From Pseudomonadota bacterium (GTDB lineage Bacteria > Pseudomonadota > Alphaproteobacteria > SP197): 40,208 nucleotides of DNA. The notes beneath the pieces were generated by a model. The model did no database searches, was not told the DNA's origin, and worked only from the letters and a program-made list of their open reading frames with translations. The stretch lies in assembly GCA_039028155.1 (NCBI GenBank), contig JBCCIS010000048.1, positions 1 to 40,208 of the forward strand. Reading direction: 5' to 3'. The number at the start of each line of letters is the position of its first letter. Within the stretch, counting starts at the first letter, position 1. This document shows, piece by piece, positions 9,410 through 18,205 of this stretch. Both the position numbers and the translations under genes were made by a program.

Positions 9410-11035
9410 ATGGCGGTCGACGGTAAGGCTGATCTGGTTCTCAAAGGTGGCCGCGTGTGGTGCGGTCTGGACCTGGGCGCGGCCGAGGCGCTTGCGGTGA
9501 AGGACGGCCGTGTCATGGCGGCTGGCCTCGAAAGCGAGATAGAGGTGCTTGTCGGCCCGGCGACCGAGGTGATCGACCTGCGCGGCAGGCTCGCCATGCC
9601 GGGGTTCTACGATGCTCACATGCATTTGATGTCCTTGGGCCGCGCCGCCCAGCACATCAATCTGCGGGCATCCGAGGTCAACACGCTCGACGGCCTGCTC
9701 GAACGCGTCGCCGCGCGGGCCGCTCAGACGCCGCCCGGCGATTGGTTCGAGGGGCGCGGCTACGACCACACGGTGTTTGCCGAGAGCCGGCATCCCCAAC
9801 GCCACGAACTCGACCAGGTGGCGCCCGACAATCCGGTCTGGCTCGGCCGCTGTTGTGGCCATATGGGGGTCGCCAATTCGGCGGCGCTCAAGCTCGCCGG
9901 CATCGACCGCGATACGCCGCAGCCTGATGGCGGCGTGATCGAGAAGGTCAACGGCGAGCCGACCGGCCTGCTTCAGGAACGCGCCCAGGTGCTTGTCAGA
10001 TCGAAGATCCCGACGCCGTCTCTGGAAGATCTGATGGCGGCGGTCCAGTCGGCAGGCGAGCGATGCCTTTCCTATGGTATCACCTCGGTCATGGACGCGT
10101 GTGTCGGTGCCCATGGCGGCTGGCGCGATGTCGAGGCTTACGAGGAAGCCGCCGCAACGGGGCGCTTGCCCGTGCGCATGTACATGGGCATAGCCGGCGG
10201 ACCGGACGGTATCGCCGATCAGGCCTATGCCAAGGGCCGTCTGACCGGCACCGGCAACGGGCGGTTGACGGTCGGTCCGATAAAATTCTTCACCGACGGC
10301 AGCGCTGGCGGCTGTACCGCCGCCATGCGCAAGCCCTATTCGAACGGCGCCGACGGGGTCCTGATCCTGGAAGACCGCGATCTCGACGACATGGTCGCGC
10401 ACTATCACGACCGCGGCTATCAGATCGCGATCCACGCGATCGGCGATGCGGCGGTCGACCAGACCATTCAGGCGCTTGACCGCGCGCTCGCACGACTGCC
10501 GCGCGACAATCACCGGCACCGTATCGAACACTGCGGCTGGGTCGACGACGCGAACATCCAGCGCATGATCGACCTTGGCCTGACGCCGGCGCCACAACCA
10601 ATCTTCATGCGCGACTTCGGTGACAGCTACCTCAACGTACTCGGCGAAGAACGCTCGGCCTGGGCGTACCCCATGGCGCATTGGCAACGTGTCGGCCTCA
10701 AACCGGCCATGAGCTCTGATACGCCGGTGTCTGACGTTAACCCGTTCGTCAATCTCTATGCGGCGCTTACCCGCGAAACATCGTCGGGTCATGTCATCGG
10801 CGGCGATCAGGCGCTGACGCTCGAAGAGGCGCTCAGCGCCTATACGGAGAACGGCGCGCACGCGGGCTTTGCCGAGAACCACCGCGGCCGATTGTCGACC
10901 GGCATGGCGGCCGACATCGCCATCGTCGACCGGGATATCTTCGAGCGCCCGGCAGAAGAACTGTTCGAGACAGAGGTCGACGGCACCTTGATGGACGGCG
11001 CCTTCGTCTTCGATCGGCACCAGGAGTTCCGCTAA
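9410..11035 (+). CDS. Amidohydrolase family 3 (YtcJ-like) metal-dependent hydrolase
   Basis: The 541-residue protein belongs to the YtcJ/NfdA type of amidohydrolases, which act on N-acyl or amide substrates. Visible marks are the N-terminal beta-sandwich LVLKGGRVWCG, the metal-binding DAHMHL (about residue 68), FTDGSAGGCTAAM, the metal-proximal HAIGDAAVD (about 344), HRIEHCGWV, and SSDTPVSDVNPF (catalytic Asp, about 436). The C-terminus returns to the sandwich with GRLSTGMAADIAIVDRDIFE. GGAAGG (9400-9405) is the ribosome site. The downstream MBL gene begins 37 bases later on the same strand, so the two may be cotranscribed. The natural substrate is not deducible. Confidence 0.88.
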   Translation: MAVDGKADLVLKGGRVWCGLDLGAAEALAVKDGRVMAAGLESEIEVLVGPATEVIDLRGRLAMPGFYDAHMHLMSLGRAAQHINLRASEVNTLDGLLERVAARAAQTPPGDWFEGRGYDHTVFAESRHPQRHELDQVAPDNPVWLGRCCGHMGVANSAALKLAGIDRDTPQPDGGVIEKVNGEPTGLLQERAQVLVRSKIPTPSLEDLMAAVQSAGERCLSYGITSVMDACVGAHGGWRDVEAYEEAAATGRLPVRMYMGIAGGPDGIADQAYAKGRLTGTGNGRLTVGPIKFFTDGSAGGCTAAMRKPYSNGADGVLILEDRDLDDMVAHYHDRGYQIAIHAIGDAAVDQTIQALDRALARLPRDNHRHRIEHCGWVDDANIQRMIDLGLTPAPQPIFMRDFGDSYLNVLGEERSAWAYPMAHWQRVGLKPAMSSDTPVSDVNPFVNLYAALTRETSSGHVIGGDQALTLEEALSAYTENGAHAGFAENHRGRLSTGMAADIAIVDRDIFERPAEELFETEVDGTLMDGAFVFDRHQEFR

Positions 11036-11072
11036 CCCCCTTCACCCAATCAGGAAAGACGTTCCGCCGCCC

Positions 11073-11933
11073 ATGAACCCCAACGTCACGACCTTCTTCG
11101 ACCCGCGCACATCGTCGCTCACCTATGTCGTCGCCGAGCCGGACGGCCCGGCCTGTGCGATTATTGATTCAGTGCTGGACTATGATGCGCCGTCCGGCCA
11201 CACCGCGACCGAAAGCGCCGACAAACTCATCGCCTTTGTCGAGGCGGAGGGTTTGAAGGTCGCGTGGATCCTCGACACCCATACCCACGCCGATCACATG
11301 ACGGCGATGGCTTACCTGAAGGACCGCTTTGGCGCGCTGACCGGCATCGGCGCCGGCGTCGCGCAGGTGCAAGGCAACTTCGTCAAGCTCTACGACATCG
11401 CCGACCAAGTGACGGCCGACGGTAGCCAGTTCGACCATCTGTTCGCCGATAACGAGACGTTCATGATCGGCGCCATGCAGGCGCGCGTCATGGCGACACC
11501 CGGCCACACACCGGGCTGCATCACCTATGTGATCGGCGATGCCGCATTTATTGGCGACACGATGTTCATGCCCGACAGTGGCACGGCGCGCTGCGACTTT
11601 CCTGATGGCGATGCGGCAGAGCTATACGCTTCGATCCGCCGCATCCTTGAACTGCCAGCGGAGACCCGTTTGTTCGTCTGCCACGACTATCAGCCCAACG
11701 GGCGCGAGCTCGCCTATGAAGCCAGCGTCGCCGACCACCGCCGTGAGAACATCCACGTCAATGACACGATTGACGAGGCCGGGTTCGTCACCATGCGCAC
11801 GACCCGCGACGCGACGCTCTCGGCGCCCGCGCTGATCCTGCCGGCGGTGCAGGTCAACATTCGCGCCGGCCACGTGCCGGCGCCGGAAGCCAACGGCGTC
11901 TCCTATCTCAAGATCCCCATCGACACGTTCTGA
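11073..11933 (+). CDS. MBL-fold hydrolase, persulfide dioxygenase-like
   Basis: The 286-residue protein has the metallo-beta-lactamase motif THTHADHM (about residues 70-77), with TPGHTPG and a downstream CHDYQPNGRE metal histidine. The segment GDTMFMPDSGTARCDFPDGDAAELYASI is characteristic of the ETHE1/Blh group of mononuclear-iron persulfide dioxygenases, where GTxRxDF lies near the active site. Such enzymes oxidise glutathione persulfide to sulfite. That reaction is inferred from the motif; glyoxalase II-like activity is a weaker alternative. The C-terminal extension LILPAVQVNIRAGHVP agrees with the longer Blh-type members. The next gene starts 13 bases downstream. Confidence 0.8.
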   Translation: MNPNVTTFFDPRTSSLTYVVAEPDGPACAIIDSVLDYDAPSGHTATESADKLIAFVEAEGLKVAWILDTHTHADHMTAMAYLKDRFGALTGIGAGVAQVQGNFVKLYDIADQVTADGSQFDHLFADNETFMIGAMQARVMATPGHTPGCITYVIGDAAFIGDTMFMPDSGTARCDFPDGDAAELYASIRRILELPAETRLFVCHDYQPNGRELAYEASVADHRRENIHVNDTIDEAGFVTMRTTRDATLSAPALILPAVQVNIRAGHVPAPEANGVSYLKIPIDTF

Positions 11934-11946
11934 CGAAAGGCAGGTC

Positions 11947-12399
11947 GTGGGTAATTCCGAACATGGCTTTCGCGCGAAGCTGGAACGCCATCAACCGGAC
12001 CTGCCGATCTATCTGATGGTGCCGGCGGATGTCGTCTCTTCGTTGGGGGCCGCCGCGACATTTGTTGTCGAGGTCTCGGTCAACGCCATCGCGATTGGTC
12101 GTCGCTCAATCAAACCTTGGGGCGACGGACAGCGCTGGTTCATGGAACTGACCAAACCGCAATGCGGCCGGCTGAGGGTGGACGAGGGCGACGAGGTTGA
12201 TGTGACGGTCTCGGATGCACCGCAGACGCCGCCAGCACTGGAAGCGGCGTTGGCGGAAAACAAGTTGGCAGACCGCTGGGCCAGAATGAACGCGTCTGAC
12301 CGCCGGATGATCTCCGAACATATCTTCGACGCCAAGAAAGACGCGACCAGAGCCGCGCGCGTCGATCGCACGATCGCGAAGCTTCAGGAGAGCAGCTAA
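11947..12399 (+). CDS. DUF1905/YdeI-like small protein
   Basis: This 150-residue cytosolic protein begins with a DUF1905-like beta domain (FRAKLERHQPDLPIYLMVPADV, then VEVSVNAIAIGRRSIKPWGDGQRWFMELTKPQCGRLRVDEGDEVDVTV). It ends in the helical YdeI/OmpD-associated tail (ALAENKLADRWARMNASDRRMISEHIFDAKKDATRAARVDRTIAKL). The function of such proteins is poorly defined. The start is a GTG, 13 bases after the MBL stop. Its TAA overlaps the stop of the convergent ThDP gene by four bases (12396-12399), leaving no room for a conventional terminator. Confidence 0.75.
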   Translation: MGNSEHGFRAKLERHQPDLPIYLMVPADVVSSLGAAATFVVEVSVNAIAIGRRSIKPWGDGQRWFMELTKPQCGRLRVDEGDEVDVTVSDAPQTPPALEAALAENKLADRWARMNASDRRMISEHIFDAKKDATRAARVDRTIAKLQESS

Positions 12400-14081
12400 C
12401 CGCCGCGCGTCGCCTTGTGGTGCGCGACGAAGTGGGGCGGGTAATCGTGCTTCTCGATGGTGATGTCGAGGAGAAAGGGAACACCCTTCTTGTTTGCCGC
12501 AACCGCGCGTTGAAGCGCCGGCTCGACATCGCCGGGGTCCTCGACATGTTCGCTTTCGCAGCCCTGGGCCGCCGCGATCGCCGTGAGGTCGGCGCCGACC
12601 AGGAAGTTGGTCGCGACCTCCTGTTTACCGGTCAGCACCTGGGAATACTGCGGCCAGCCGAAGGCCTTGTTGTTTAGGACGACCCAGGTCACGCCAAGCT
12701 TCTGTTCGGCGGCGGTGGCAAGCTCCATCATCGCCATCTGCATGGCGCCGTCGCCGGTGACGCAGACGATGTTCTTGTCGGGGGCTGAGAGCTTGGCGCC
12801 GATGGTCCCGATCACGCCCATGCCCATGGCCGTCTGCTCGCCCATGGGGATCGAACAGCCGGCATCGAGGACCTTGTAGTAGGGCCAGTAGTAGGACCAC
12901 AGGTCCGCGCCGCCGTTCTCGTGCACGATGACGGTCTCCTTGCCAAAGACCCGATTCAGCGCCTGCATGACTTGCCGTGTGCGGATCGGCGTTCTCGGTT
13001 CTGCGCTGTCCGCTTCGGTCTCTGCCAGATAGGTAGCGCGCGACGTCTCGACCGCCGTGACGCGGGCCTCGCGTCGGTCTCGATCGATTGACGGTAGGGC
13101 GGCCAGGATGTCCGCCAGGCCAAGCGCCGCGTCACCGGCAAGCGCGATGTCCGGGCGTTTGTTGAGCGCGATCGCCTCCGGCGCGATGTCGAGCTGGATG
13201 TGTTGGACGCCGTCCGGCCAGTAGCGCCAGCCGCCGGTCGAAAAATCCTCAAGCCGCGTGCCGATGGTGAAGAAGAGATCGGCGTTGTCGTGATAGGCCT
13301 TGCCGGCCTCCGTGAAGTAAAGGCCGGTCTGGCCGAGCGACAGGGGATGGTCCTCGGCGATGATGCCGCGTCCGCCCGGCGTCGTCATGACGGGCGCGCC
13401 CAGGGTCTCGGCAAGCGTTTGGACCTGATCGAAGGCGCCCGACGATACCGCGCCGCTGCCGCACCAGATCAGCGGGCGCTTCGCTTCGGCGAGCACCGAG
13501 GCCGCAGCCGCGACGTCCGACCCGTCGGGTCGGCTCAGGTGGCGGCCGAGCGCCTTCTGATAGGCCGGCATGGCAACGGGTTTGAGGCCGATATCCGACG
13601 GCACCTCGATGAACACCGGCCCGGGCCTGCCGTTCACCGCGACGTCGAAGGCGCGCGCGATAACCCAAGGGGTCGTTAGGGGATCTGTGATGCGCACCGC
13701 CCACTTGGTCACCGGCTTCAAATGCGCGATGGCGTCAAGCTCCTGGAACGCGCCCTGGCCGTCACTTCCCAGCGGTACGCCGTTGGCAAGCGCGATCACC
13801 GGCAGCGACGCCGAATGGGCTTCCAAAAGGCCCGTCGCCAGGTTGGTGATGCCGGGCCCCGGGTTGCCAAAGCAGATCTCCGGGCGGCCGGTCAGGCGCG
13901 CGGCGGCAAAGGCGCAGGCGACGCCGGAGTGCTCGTGGCGGGTCAGGACGATGTCTATGCCCGTATGCTCGGCAATATCGGCGACCAGATGCAGGGGGTT
14001 GCCGGGCATGCCGTAGAGCCGCTCGACCCCTTCGGCGGCCAGCGCCTCGGCGATCGCCTGCCACGGGCTCTTGTTTTCCAT
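12396..14081 (-). CDS. Thiamine diphosphate-dependent enzyme (acetolactate synthase/benzoylformate decarboxylase-like)
   Basis: The 561-residue protein has the three domains of the POX/AHAS superfamily. The N-terminal PYR domain has LYGMPGNPLHLVADIAEHTGIDIVLTRHEHSGVACAFAAARLTG, whose Glu in RHEH would activate the cofactor. A central dehydrogenase-like domain follows (ADAKRP-like LAEAKRPLIWCGSGAV, about 200). The C-terminal PP domain carries GDGAMQMAMMELATAAEQKLGVTWVVLNN, the GDG...NN ThDP/Mg motif. GGAGAGGGA lies just upstream of the ATG. Substrate cannot be assigned: acetolactate synthase, oxalyl-CoA decarboxylase-like and benzoylformate decarboxylase-like members share these marks. No small regulatory AHAS subunit is adjacent, which argues against a biosynthetic IlvB. 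Confidence 0.85.
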   Translation of the reverse strand: MENKSPWQAIAEALAAEGVERLYGMPGNPLHLVADIAEHTGIDIVLTRHEHSGVACAFAAARLTGRPEICFGNPGPGITNLATGLLEAHSASLPVIALANGVPLGSDGQGAFQELDAIAHLKPVTKWAVRITDPLTTPWVIARAFDVAVNGRPGPVFIEVPSDIGLKPVAMPAYQKALGRHLSRPDGSDVAAAASVLAEAKRPLIWCGSGAVSSGAFDQVQTLAETLGAPVMTTPGGRGIIAEDHPLSLGQTGLYFTEAGKAYHDNADLFFTIGTRLEDFSTGGWRYWPDGVQHIQLDIAPEAIALNKRPDIALAGDAALGLADILAALPSIDRDRREARVTAVETSRATYLAETEADSAEPRTPIRTRQVMQALNRVFGKETVIVHENGGADLWSYYWPYYKVLDAGCSIPMGEQTAMGMGVIGTIGAKLSAPDKNIVCVTGDGAMQMAMMELATAAEQKLGVTWVVLNNKAFGWPQYSQVLTGKQEVATNFLVGADLTAIAAAQGCESEHVEDPGDVEPALQRAVAANKKGVPFLLDITIEKHDYPPHFVAHHKATRGG

Positions 14082-14196
14082 CGTTCCCTCTCCGACCGGT
14101 TGTGGGACGCAAGCCTAGAGCAGACCGTCCGCCGGGGGCACCCGCCGAGACGTTTCACCGCCCCATTGACGCCCGGGAAGCGAAACACTAGCTTCC

Positions 14197-14293
<97 letters not shown>

Positions 14294-14424
14294 TTCTTCG
14301 ACCCCGTGAAAAGATGCCGCGCCTCAAAAGTCCTCGGCGCCGTGTTGTGCTAGACAGCCGGATCCAGCCTGCTGACAGATCGAGATAGAGACCACGCTCG
14401 GAAGACCGCAGGAACCGTTCGACT

Positions 14425-15036
14425 ATGGTAGCGTCCATCTTGGCAGGTGTCGGTTTCTCGGCGCTTCTCGTGACCGTCTCCTATGGCGTCTATCATCGCC
14501 TGCTCGGCCCGGGTCGGCCCATTCGGTACTACGACCTCGCGTTGACTGCTGCGGCCGTATTCCTTCTGGCGATCCTCTCGGAGATTGTTGTCAATGCGGT
14601 CTACCAGTGGTTGGTCGGCGCGTTGCTATGGGAGTACCGCGTTCTGCCGCTGCATGATCGAAGCGTTTCCGCTTTAGGCATCTTGATTTGGCCAGCCTTT
14701 GGCTGCCACGTTTATCTCATCCAGCGAGTCCAGGACCATCGTTTGCCACCGCTTTTGCGAAGCACATTTGGCAAGGCTTTGATCCTCGGCCTGGAAGCGC
14801 CCTTGGTGTGGGAAGTGGCCGGCAATCTCTATTTCCTGGTCACACTCCGGCAGTACTACGCCTACTACAATCCGCCCGACCTCTGGCATCTCACGTCGAT
14901 CCAGGTCGTGCCGATATACATCGTCACGATTTATGCCGGCCTGCTGGTGTTGCAGGCGCTTCAGCGTATGGGGCGGCACCGGGCCTTGCCGGTGGTCTTG
15001 TTTCTTGCCGGTATTGGACTTGTTGTCTTGGGCTGA
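14425..15036 (+). CDS. Hypothetical polytopic membrane protein
   Basis: I do not recognise this 203-residue protein. It is highly hydrophobic, with about five or six membrane segments (roughly residues 3-23, 38-65, 79-100, 115-138, 160-180, 185-202), and aromatic-rich loops (YYDLAL, LRQYYAYYNPPDLWHL). It has no signal peptide beyond the first membrane helix. It lies between the intact tRNA-Thr and its decayed copy, convergent with the MpaB-like gene, so the pair may have arrived together. GGAA at 14411 is a modest ribosome site. A haem or lipid-related membrane role is possible but unsupported. Confidence 0.7.
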   Translation: MVASILAGVGFSALLVTVSYGVYHRLLGPGRPIRYYDLALTAAAVFLLAILSEIVVNAVYQWLVGALLWEYRVLPLHDRSVSALGILIWPAFGCHVYLIQRVQDHRLPPLLRSTFGKALILGLEAPLVWEVAGNLYFLVTLRQYYAYYNPPDLWHLTSIQVVPIYIVTIYAGLLVLQALQRMGRHRALPVVLFLAGIGLVVLG

Positions 15037-15064
15037 GTCGGCTGAGGGCACGAAGCGCGGCAAC

Positions 15065-15082
15065 GGTCCGCCACAGCGGACC
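15065..15082. terminator. Hairpin between convergent genes, possible bidirectional terminator
   Basis: GGTCCGC (15065-15071) and GCGGACC (15076-15082) form a perfect seven-base stem with loop CACA, in the 52-base gap between two convergent genes. Neither side has a good T-tract, so it may be a transcript-end stabiliser rather than a full intrinsic terminator. Confidence 0.45.
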
Positions 15083-15088
15083 AGCCCT

Positions 15089-16300
15089 TCAGAATGTTCT
15101 CAAATGATCGGGCAGCTCGAAGGCGCGTCCGTTCTCGCTCGACGGGAGAGCTGCGAGTTTGGACAGCAGATGGCGCGCAACATACTCGCAGGCATGGGGA
15201 TGGCGTGACTGTCCCGCGATCGGCAAGCGATACCGACGATTAAGCAGATGGGCCATTTGGAGGGGAAGCACATTCCAGAGCCGGGCTATTCGACTGGCCG
15301 TTCCCAATCCCAAGAACGCGCAGTCGTCCTCGCCCATCAGATCGAATGTGATTTGCCGGGGAATGGTGCGCAGGTACCAGGGCAACAGGCTTTCGGTAAA
15401 GCGCAGCAGGGACCGCTCCAGCTGGCTGCCGTGCGCGGTCTGCGCCCTCTGGCGCTGCTTCAGAAGCGTAAATAGGTCGCGCGCCTGATCGACATCGTTG
15501 GGCAGTAGATCATCGTCAATGCCCAGAAGGTGCCCCACCACGCTCCACGTGTGAATGTAGTCGTCTTGCTGTTGTTTCGTGAGGTCGACGCCCAGTTGCG
15601 TCAAGCCGCGTATGATCACGTAAGAAAAGGTCTGCAGCGTCAGGGCCATGACACACTGGTTGATGGGGCTGGTCTCGCCATAGCGCCCGGATATCAGGCG
15701 CTTGGCGAGTTGGTGGTGGGACGCTGACGCGTCCGCTGCCTGCCGTTGACGGATGAGGTGTCGGATCGCCGCGTGCATTAGCCTGATCTTGTGAATATCC
15801 AGCACGCCCGGCCGTTCGGTGCCGGTAAGACTCCCGGGCGTCATGATCAATATGAAGAACTGCAGCGTTTCGATGATGCGGCGATGCGCATCGTCGTCCA
15901 TACGGTGAGTCACACCCAGGATGGAAGCGATGTCCCGGCTGATGTAGCACTCTGGCAGGGTCGCGCCGGCCATGACGATATAGGTCGTGAACTGGTGCTC
16001 CCGAAACACGTCGGCTGCGTCGTCAATTCGCGCGGTGTCTGCCCAGGACGGAAGTTGCGCGGCGTTGGCGTTCTCGAAGTAAGCATGAAGCTCGGCCAGA
16101 AGGGGTGCGGGCAGATCGCACGTCTCCGCCGACAGGCGCGTGATGTCGCTGTACCCCGCACATGCCTGAAGGATGTGGCTCACCGCTCGCAGGCTGTGGG
16201 TCTCGAAGATACGGGTGATCAGCGCATCGGCCATCGAGTCGACCGGCCACACATGCTCCAGCTGATCGAGTGTCTCGGCCGTTGGTAGGTGCTGCATCAT
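15089..16300 (-). CDS. Oxygenase MpaB family (DUF2236) protein
   Basis: The product (403 residues from the ATG at 16300) resembles the DUF2236/MpaB/latex-clearing-protein superfamily, whose characterised members are haem-dependent oxygenases. Supporting stretches are HKIRLMHAAIRHLIRQR (basic helix with a conserved His), INQCVMALTLQTFSYVIIRGLTQLGVDLTKQQQDDYIHTWSVVGHLLGIDDDLLP, which follows the family order, and a C-terminal hydrophobic-aromatic region. The frame is open to a GTG at 16384, which would add 28 residues; the tandem ATGs at 16300/16297 seem likelier. There is no signal peptide. The substrate is unknown. It lies in the insert bounded by the two tRNA-Thr copies, facing the membrane-protein gene. 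Confidence 0.68.
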   Translation of the reverse strand: MMQHLPTAETLDQLEHVWPVDSMADALITRIFETHSLRAVSHILQACAGYSDITRLSAETCDLPAPLLAELHAYFENANAAQLPSWADTARIDDAADVFREHQFTTYIVMAGATLPECYISRDIASILGVTHRMDDDAHRRIIETLQFFILIMTPGSLTGTERPGVLDIHKIRLMHAAIRHLIRQRQAADASASHHQLAKRLISGRYGETSPINQCVMALTLQTFSYVIIRGLTQLGVDLTKQQQDDYIHTWSVVGHLLGIDDDLLPNDVDQARDLFTLLKQRQRAQTAHGSQLERSLLRFTESLLPWYLRTIPRQITFDLMGEDDCAFLGLGTASRIARLWNVLPLQMAHLLNRRYRLPIAGQSRHPHACEYVARHLLSKLAALPSSENGRAFELPDHLRTF

Positions 16301-16508
16301 CGATGAGAATCCAGAACGTGCTTCGCGCGGAAGGGCTGGGAACCAGAGCGGACCCACCACACCCCGCGACAGGCGATGTCCCACATGCGGGCGTCATGCT
16401 CAAGCCCGGCCCTTTGTGCTGCGTGCCGGCCTTTGCCTGCCAATGGTGACCGGGAATGATGAACGACAGGGGCATTGGCGGCATGTGCGCTCATCAACAC
16501 ATCGGTTT
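16301..16508. other. Gene-free leader of the MpaB-like gene
   Basis: Together with 16584-16752 and the decayed tRNA this makes a 452-base stretch without a convincing gene. The part next to 16300 should hold the promoter of the minus-strand MpaB-like gene; no strong -35/-10 pair is evident. Bases 16487-16508 match the 22 bases upstream of the intact tRNA-Thr at 17 of 22 positions. Confidence 0.5.
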
Positions 16509-16583
16509 GCCGAATTAGCCCAGGGCCATCGCAGGTGAATCGTCATCGATAGATCGGGTGCTCGATTCTCCCCTTCGGCACCA
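16487..16583 (+). repeat. Direct repeat copy 2 (decayed tRNA-Thr locus)
   Basis: Partner of 14197-14293 in the same orientation. It marks the right edge of the putative insert. No integrase gene or transposase is visible between the copies. Confidence 0.8.
16509..16583 (+). pseudogene. Decayed tRNA-Thr(CGT) copy
   Basis: This 75-base segment aligns without gaps to the intact tRNA-Thr at 14219-14293, by my count 58 of 75 identical. The last 17 bases, including CTTCGGC, the discriminator A and CCA, are perfectly kept, as is CGT at the anticodon position. The D stem (GCCC against TCGC) no longer pairs, the T stem has a T-T mismatch, acceptor pair 7 is broken, and several anticodon-stem pairs are lost. 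It is therefore unlikely to be functional. Similarity continues 22 bases upstream (17 of 22) and slightly downstream, so this is a duplicated locus and not only a 3' attachment-site remnant. Confidence 0.85.
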
Positions 16584-16752
16584 TCCTCCGCCGCCGCGTG
16601 GCCGGCTGCCAGCGGACTTCCCCAACCGTAGAGTTCGCCCTATACCAAAGAGTTAGCCCTTTCGGGGGCGGCGTGATCGCTGTCACAGGGGGTGACGTTT
16701 ACGCTGTCCGGTATTTGACGTAATCTAAGAAAAATTTCCGGGATGAACAGAC

Positions 16753-17166
16753 ATGACAAACCAGTCAGCACCGGCAAAGCCGGGCAAGAAACCGGAGCGC
16801 AGTTCGACACCTTATCTTATCGGTATATTTGGCGCTGCCATGACAATACTCATGGTTGTCATGATTGGCTCCATCAAAGACTTAAGAACTGATCTTACCG
16901 TTCTTGATTCGTCGTTAATTGTACTTCAGGAAGAGATGGTCGCCAACCGCGTTGCTGTGGTCAGCGAGGTCGCCGGCATCGACGATGACATAACCAGTTC
17001 GATAGGCGAGTTGCGGACGGATATCGCCGTCACCAATCAGCAACTCCTGGGCATCGACCTGCATCTGTCGGCCTTGCGCCAGGAGATGACCCCGCCGGCC
17101 ACGGATTTCTCGCGTGACGCCGAAACGGTCGCGCCGGTCAACAACCGCGGTAACCACGACAAGTAA
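16753..17166 (+). CDS. Hypothetical single-pass membrane protein
   Basis: I do not recognise this 137-residue protein. It has a basic N-terminus (KPGKKPERSSTP), one membrane helix (about residues 21-42, YLIGIFGAAMTILMVVMIGSI), and a C-terminal region with heptad-like leucine and isoleucine spacing (LRTDLTVLDSSLIVLQEEMV, IDDDITSSIGELRTDIAVTNQQLLGIDLHLSALRQEM) that suggests a short periplasmic coiled coil. The upstream DNA and first codons are more AT-rich than their surroundings. It is isolated, 102 bases before the convergent fcl stop. A link to MCP-like or scaffold proteins cannot be made. Confidence 0.65.
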   Translation: MTNQSAPAKPGKKPERSSTPYLIGIFGAAMTILMVVMIGSIKDLRTDLTVLDSSLIVLQEEMVANRVAVVSEVAGIDDDITSSIGELRTDIAVTNQQLLGIDLHLSALRQEMTPPATDFSRDAETVAPVNNRGNHDK

Positions 17167-17269
17167 GCGATGGTCACGCGGGCACGAGAGCGGATCGCAA
17201 GCAAATTAGATAGAAGGCGATCTGCTCTAAGGTGTTCGCGATAGCTGACATCACGAGCCCGCTCCCGTA

Positions 17270-18205
17270 CTAGCCGTCGTCCAGCAGGGCGGCGGCTTCT
17301 TCGTAGGTGCGCGCGATGCCGGCCTTGAGCGGTATCTGCGCCTGCCAGCCAAGGGCGCTCAGACGTCCGACGTCGAGCAGCTTCCGGGGCGTGCCGTCTG
17401 GCTTGTCGCTGTCGTAGACGATTGTTCCCTTGAACCCCGCGATCTCGCCGATCAACGCGGCGAGATCGGCGATCGAGATATCCTTGCCGGTGCCAATGTT
17501 GATGATGTCGGGCTCGTCGTAGGTCTTCATCAGGAAAAGACAGGCATCGGCCAAGTCGTCGACGTGGATGAACTCACGCTGCGGCCGGCCGGTACCCCAA
17601 ACCGTCACTGTCTCGTCGCCGCGCCGGACGGCTTCGTGGAACTTGCGGATCAGGGCCGCCAACACGTGGCTGGTTTCCGGATCATAGTTATCGCCCGGGC
17701 CGAACACGTTGGTCGGCTGGGTGCAGATGGCGTTGAAGCCATGCTGCTGGCGATAGGCCTGGCACATCTTGATACCGGCGATCTTGGCGATGGCGTACCA
17801 CTGGTTGGTCGGCTCCAGGGGGCCGGTCAGGAGATAGTCCTCGCGGATCGGCTGGGCAGCGTCGCGCGGATAGATGCAGGACGAGCCGAGGAACAGCAAT
17901 TTTTGGGCGCCGCTGCGCCAGGCCGCGTCAATCACGTTGGTCTGGATCGCCAGGTTGTCGCGGATGAAATCGGCGGGATAGCTGTCATTGGCCAGGATGC
18001 CGCCGACCTTGGCGGCGGCCAGAAACACGTGGCTCGGCCGTTCGGCCTCGAAGAACGCTCTGACCGCCGCCTGATCGGTCAGATCGAGTTCGCCATGGGT
18101 CCGGGTGATCGGTGCGGCATAACCTTCGGCCTCGAGGCGGCGCACGATCGCCTGGCCGACCATGCCGCGATGGCCGGCGACGTAGATACGGGCGTCCTTA
18201 TCCAT
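17270..18205 (-). CDS. fcl: GDP-L-fucose synthase
   Basis: Fcl (WcaG) epimerises and reduces GDP-4-keto-6-deoxy-D-mannose to GDP-L-fucose using NADPH. The 311-residue short-chain dehydrogenase begins [18 protein letters not shown] (Rossmann GxxGxxG), then LGSSCIYP with the catalytic Ser/Cys, and the YxxxK pair in [23 protein letters not shown]. The sequence [25 protein letters not shown] is the family's substrate segment. The ATG overlaps the end of gmd by eight bases (18198-18205), so the two enzymes of the pathway are coupled. The product feeds surface polysaccharide or LPS decoration. Confidence 0.94.
   Translation of the reverse strand: MDKDARIYVAGHRGMVGQAIVRRLEAEGYAAPITRTHGELDLTDQAAVRAFFEAERPSHVFLAAAKVGGILANDSYPADFIRDNLAIQTNVIDAAWRSGAQKLLFLGSSCIYPRDAAQPIREDYLLTGPLEPTNQWYAIAKIAGIKMCQAYRQQHGFNAICTQPTNVFGPGDNYDPETSHVLAALIRKFHEAVRRGDETVTVWGTGRPQREFIHVDDLADACLFLMKTYDEPDIINIGTGKDISIADLAALIGEIAGFKGTIVYDSDKPDGTPRKLLDVGRLSALGWQAQIPLKAGIARTYEEAAALLDDG

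Noticed and set aside
9386-11020. A 544-codon minus-strand frame opposite the amidohydrolase
   Set aside because: Antisense shadow: the plus-strand product carries all amidohydrolase motifs, and the reverse product is Arg/His-rich without family features.
16715-16726. TTGACG and TAATCT as promoter boxes before the small membrane protein gene
   Set aside because: The two hexamers are adjacent and not 16-18 bases apart, so they do not form a standard promoter; alternative -35 boxes are weak.
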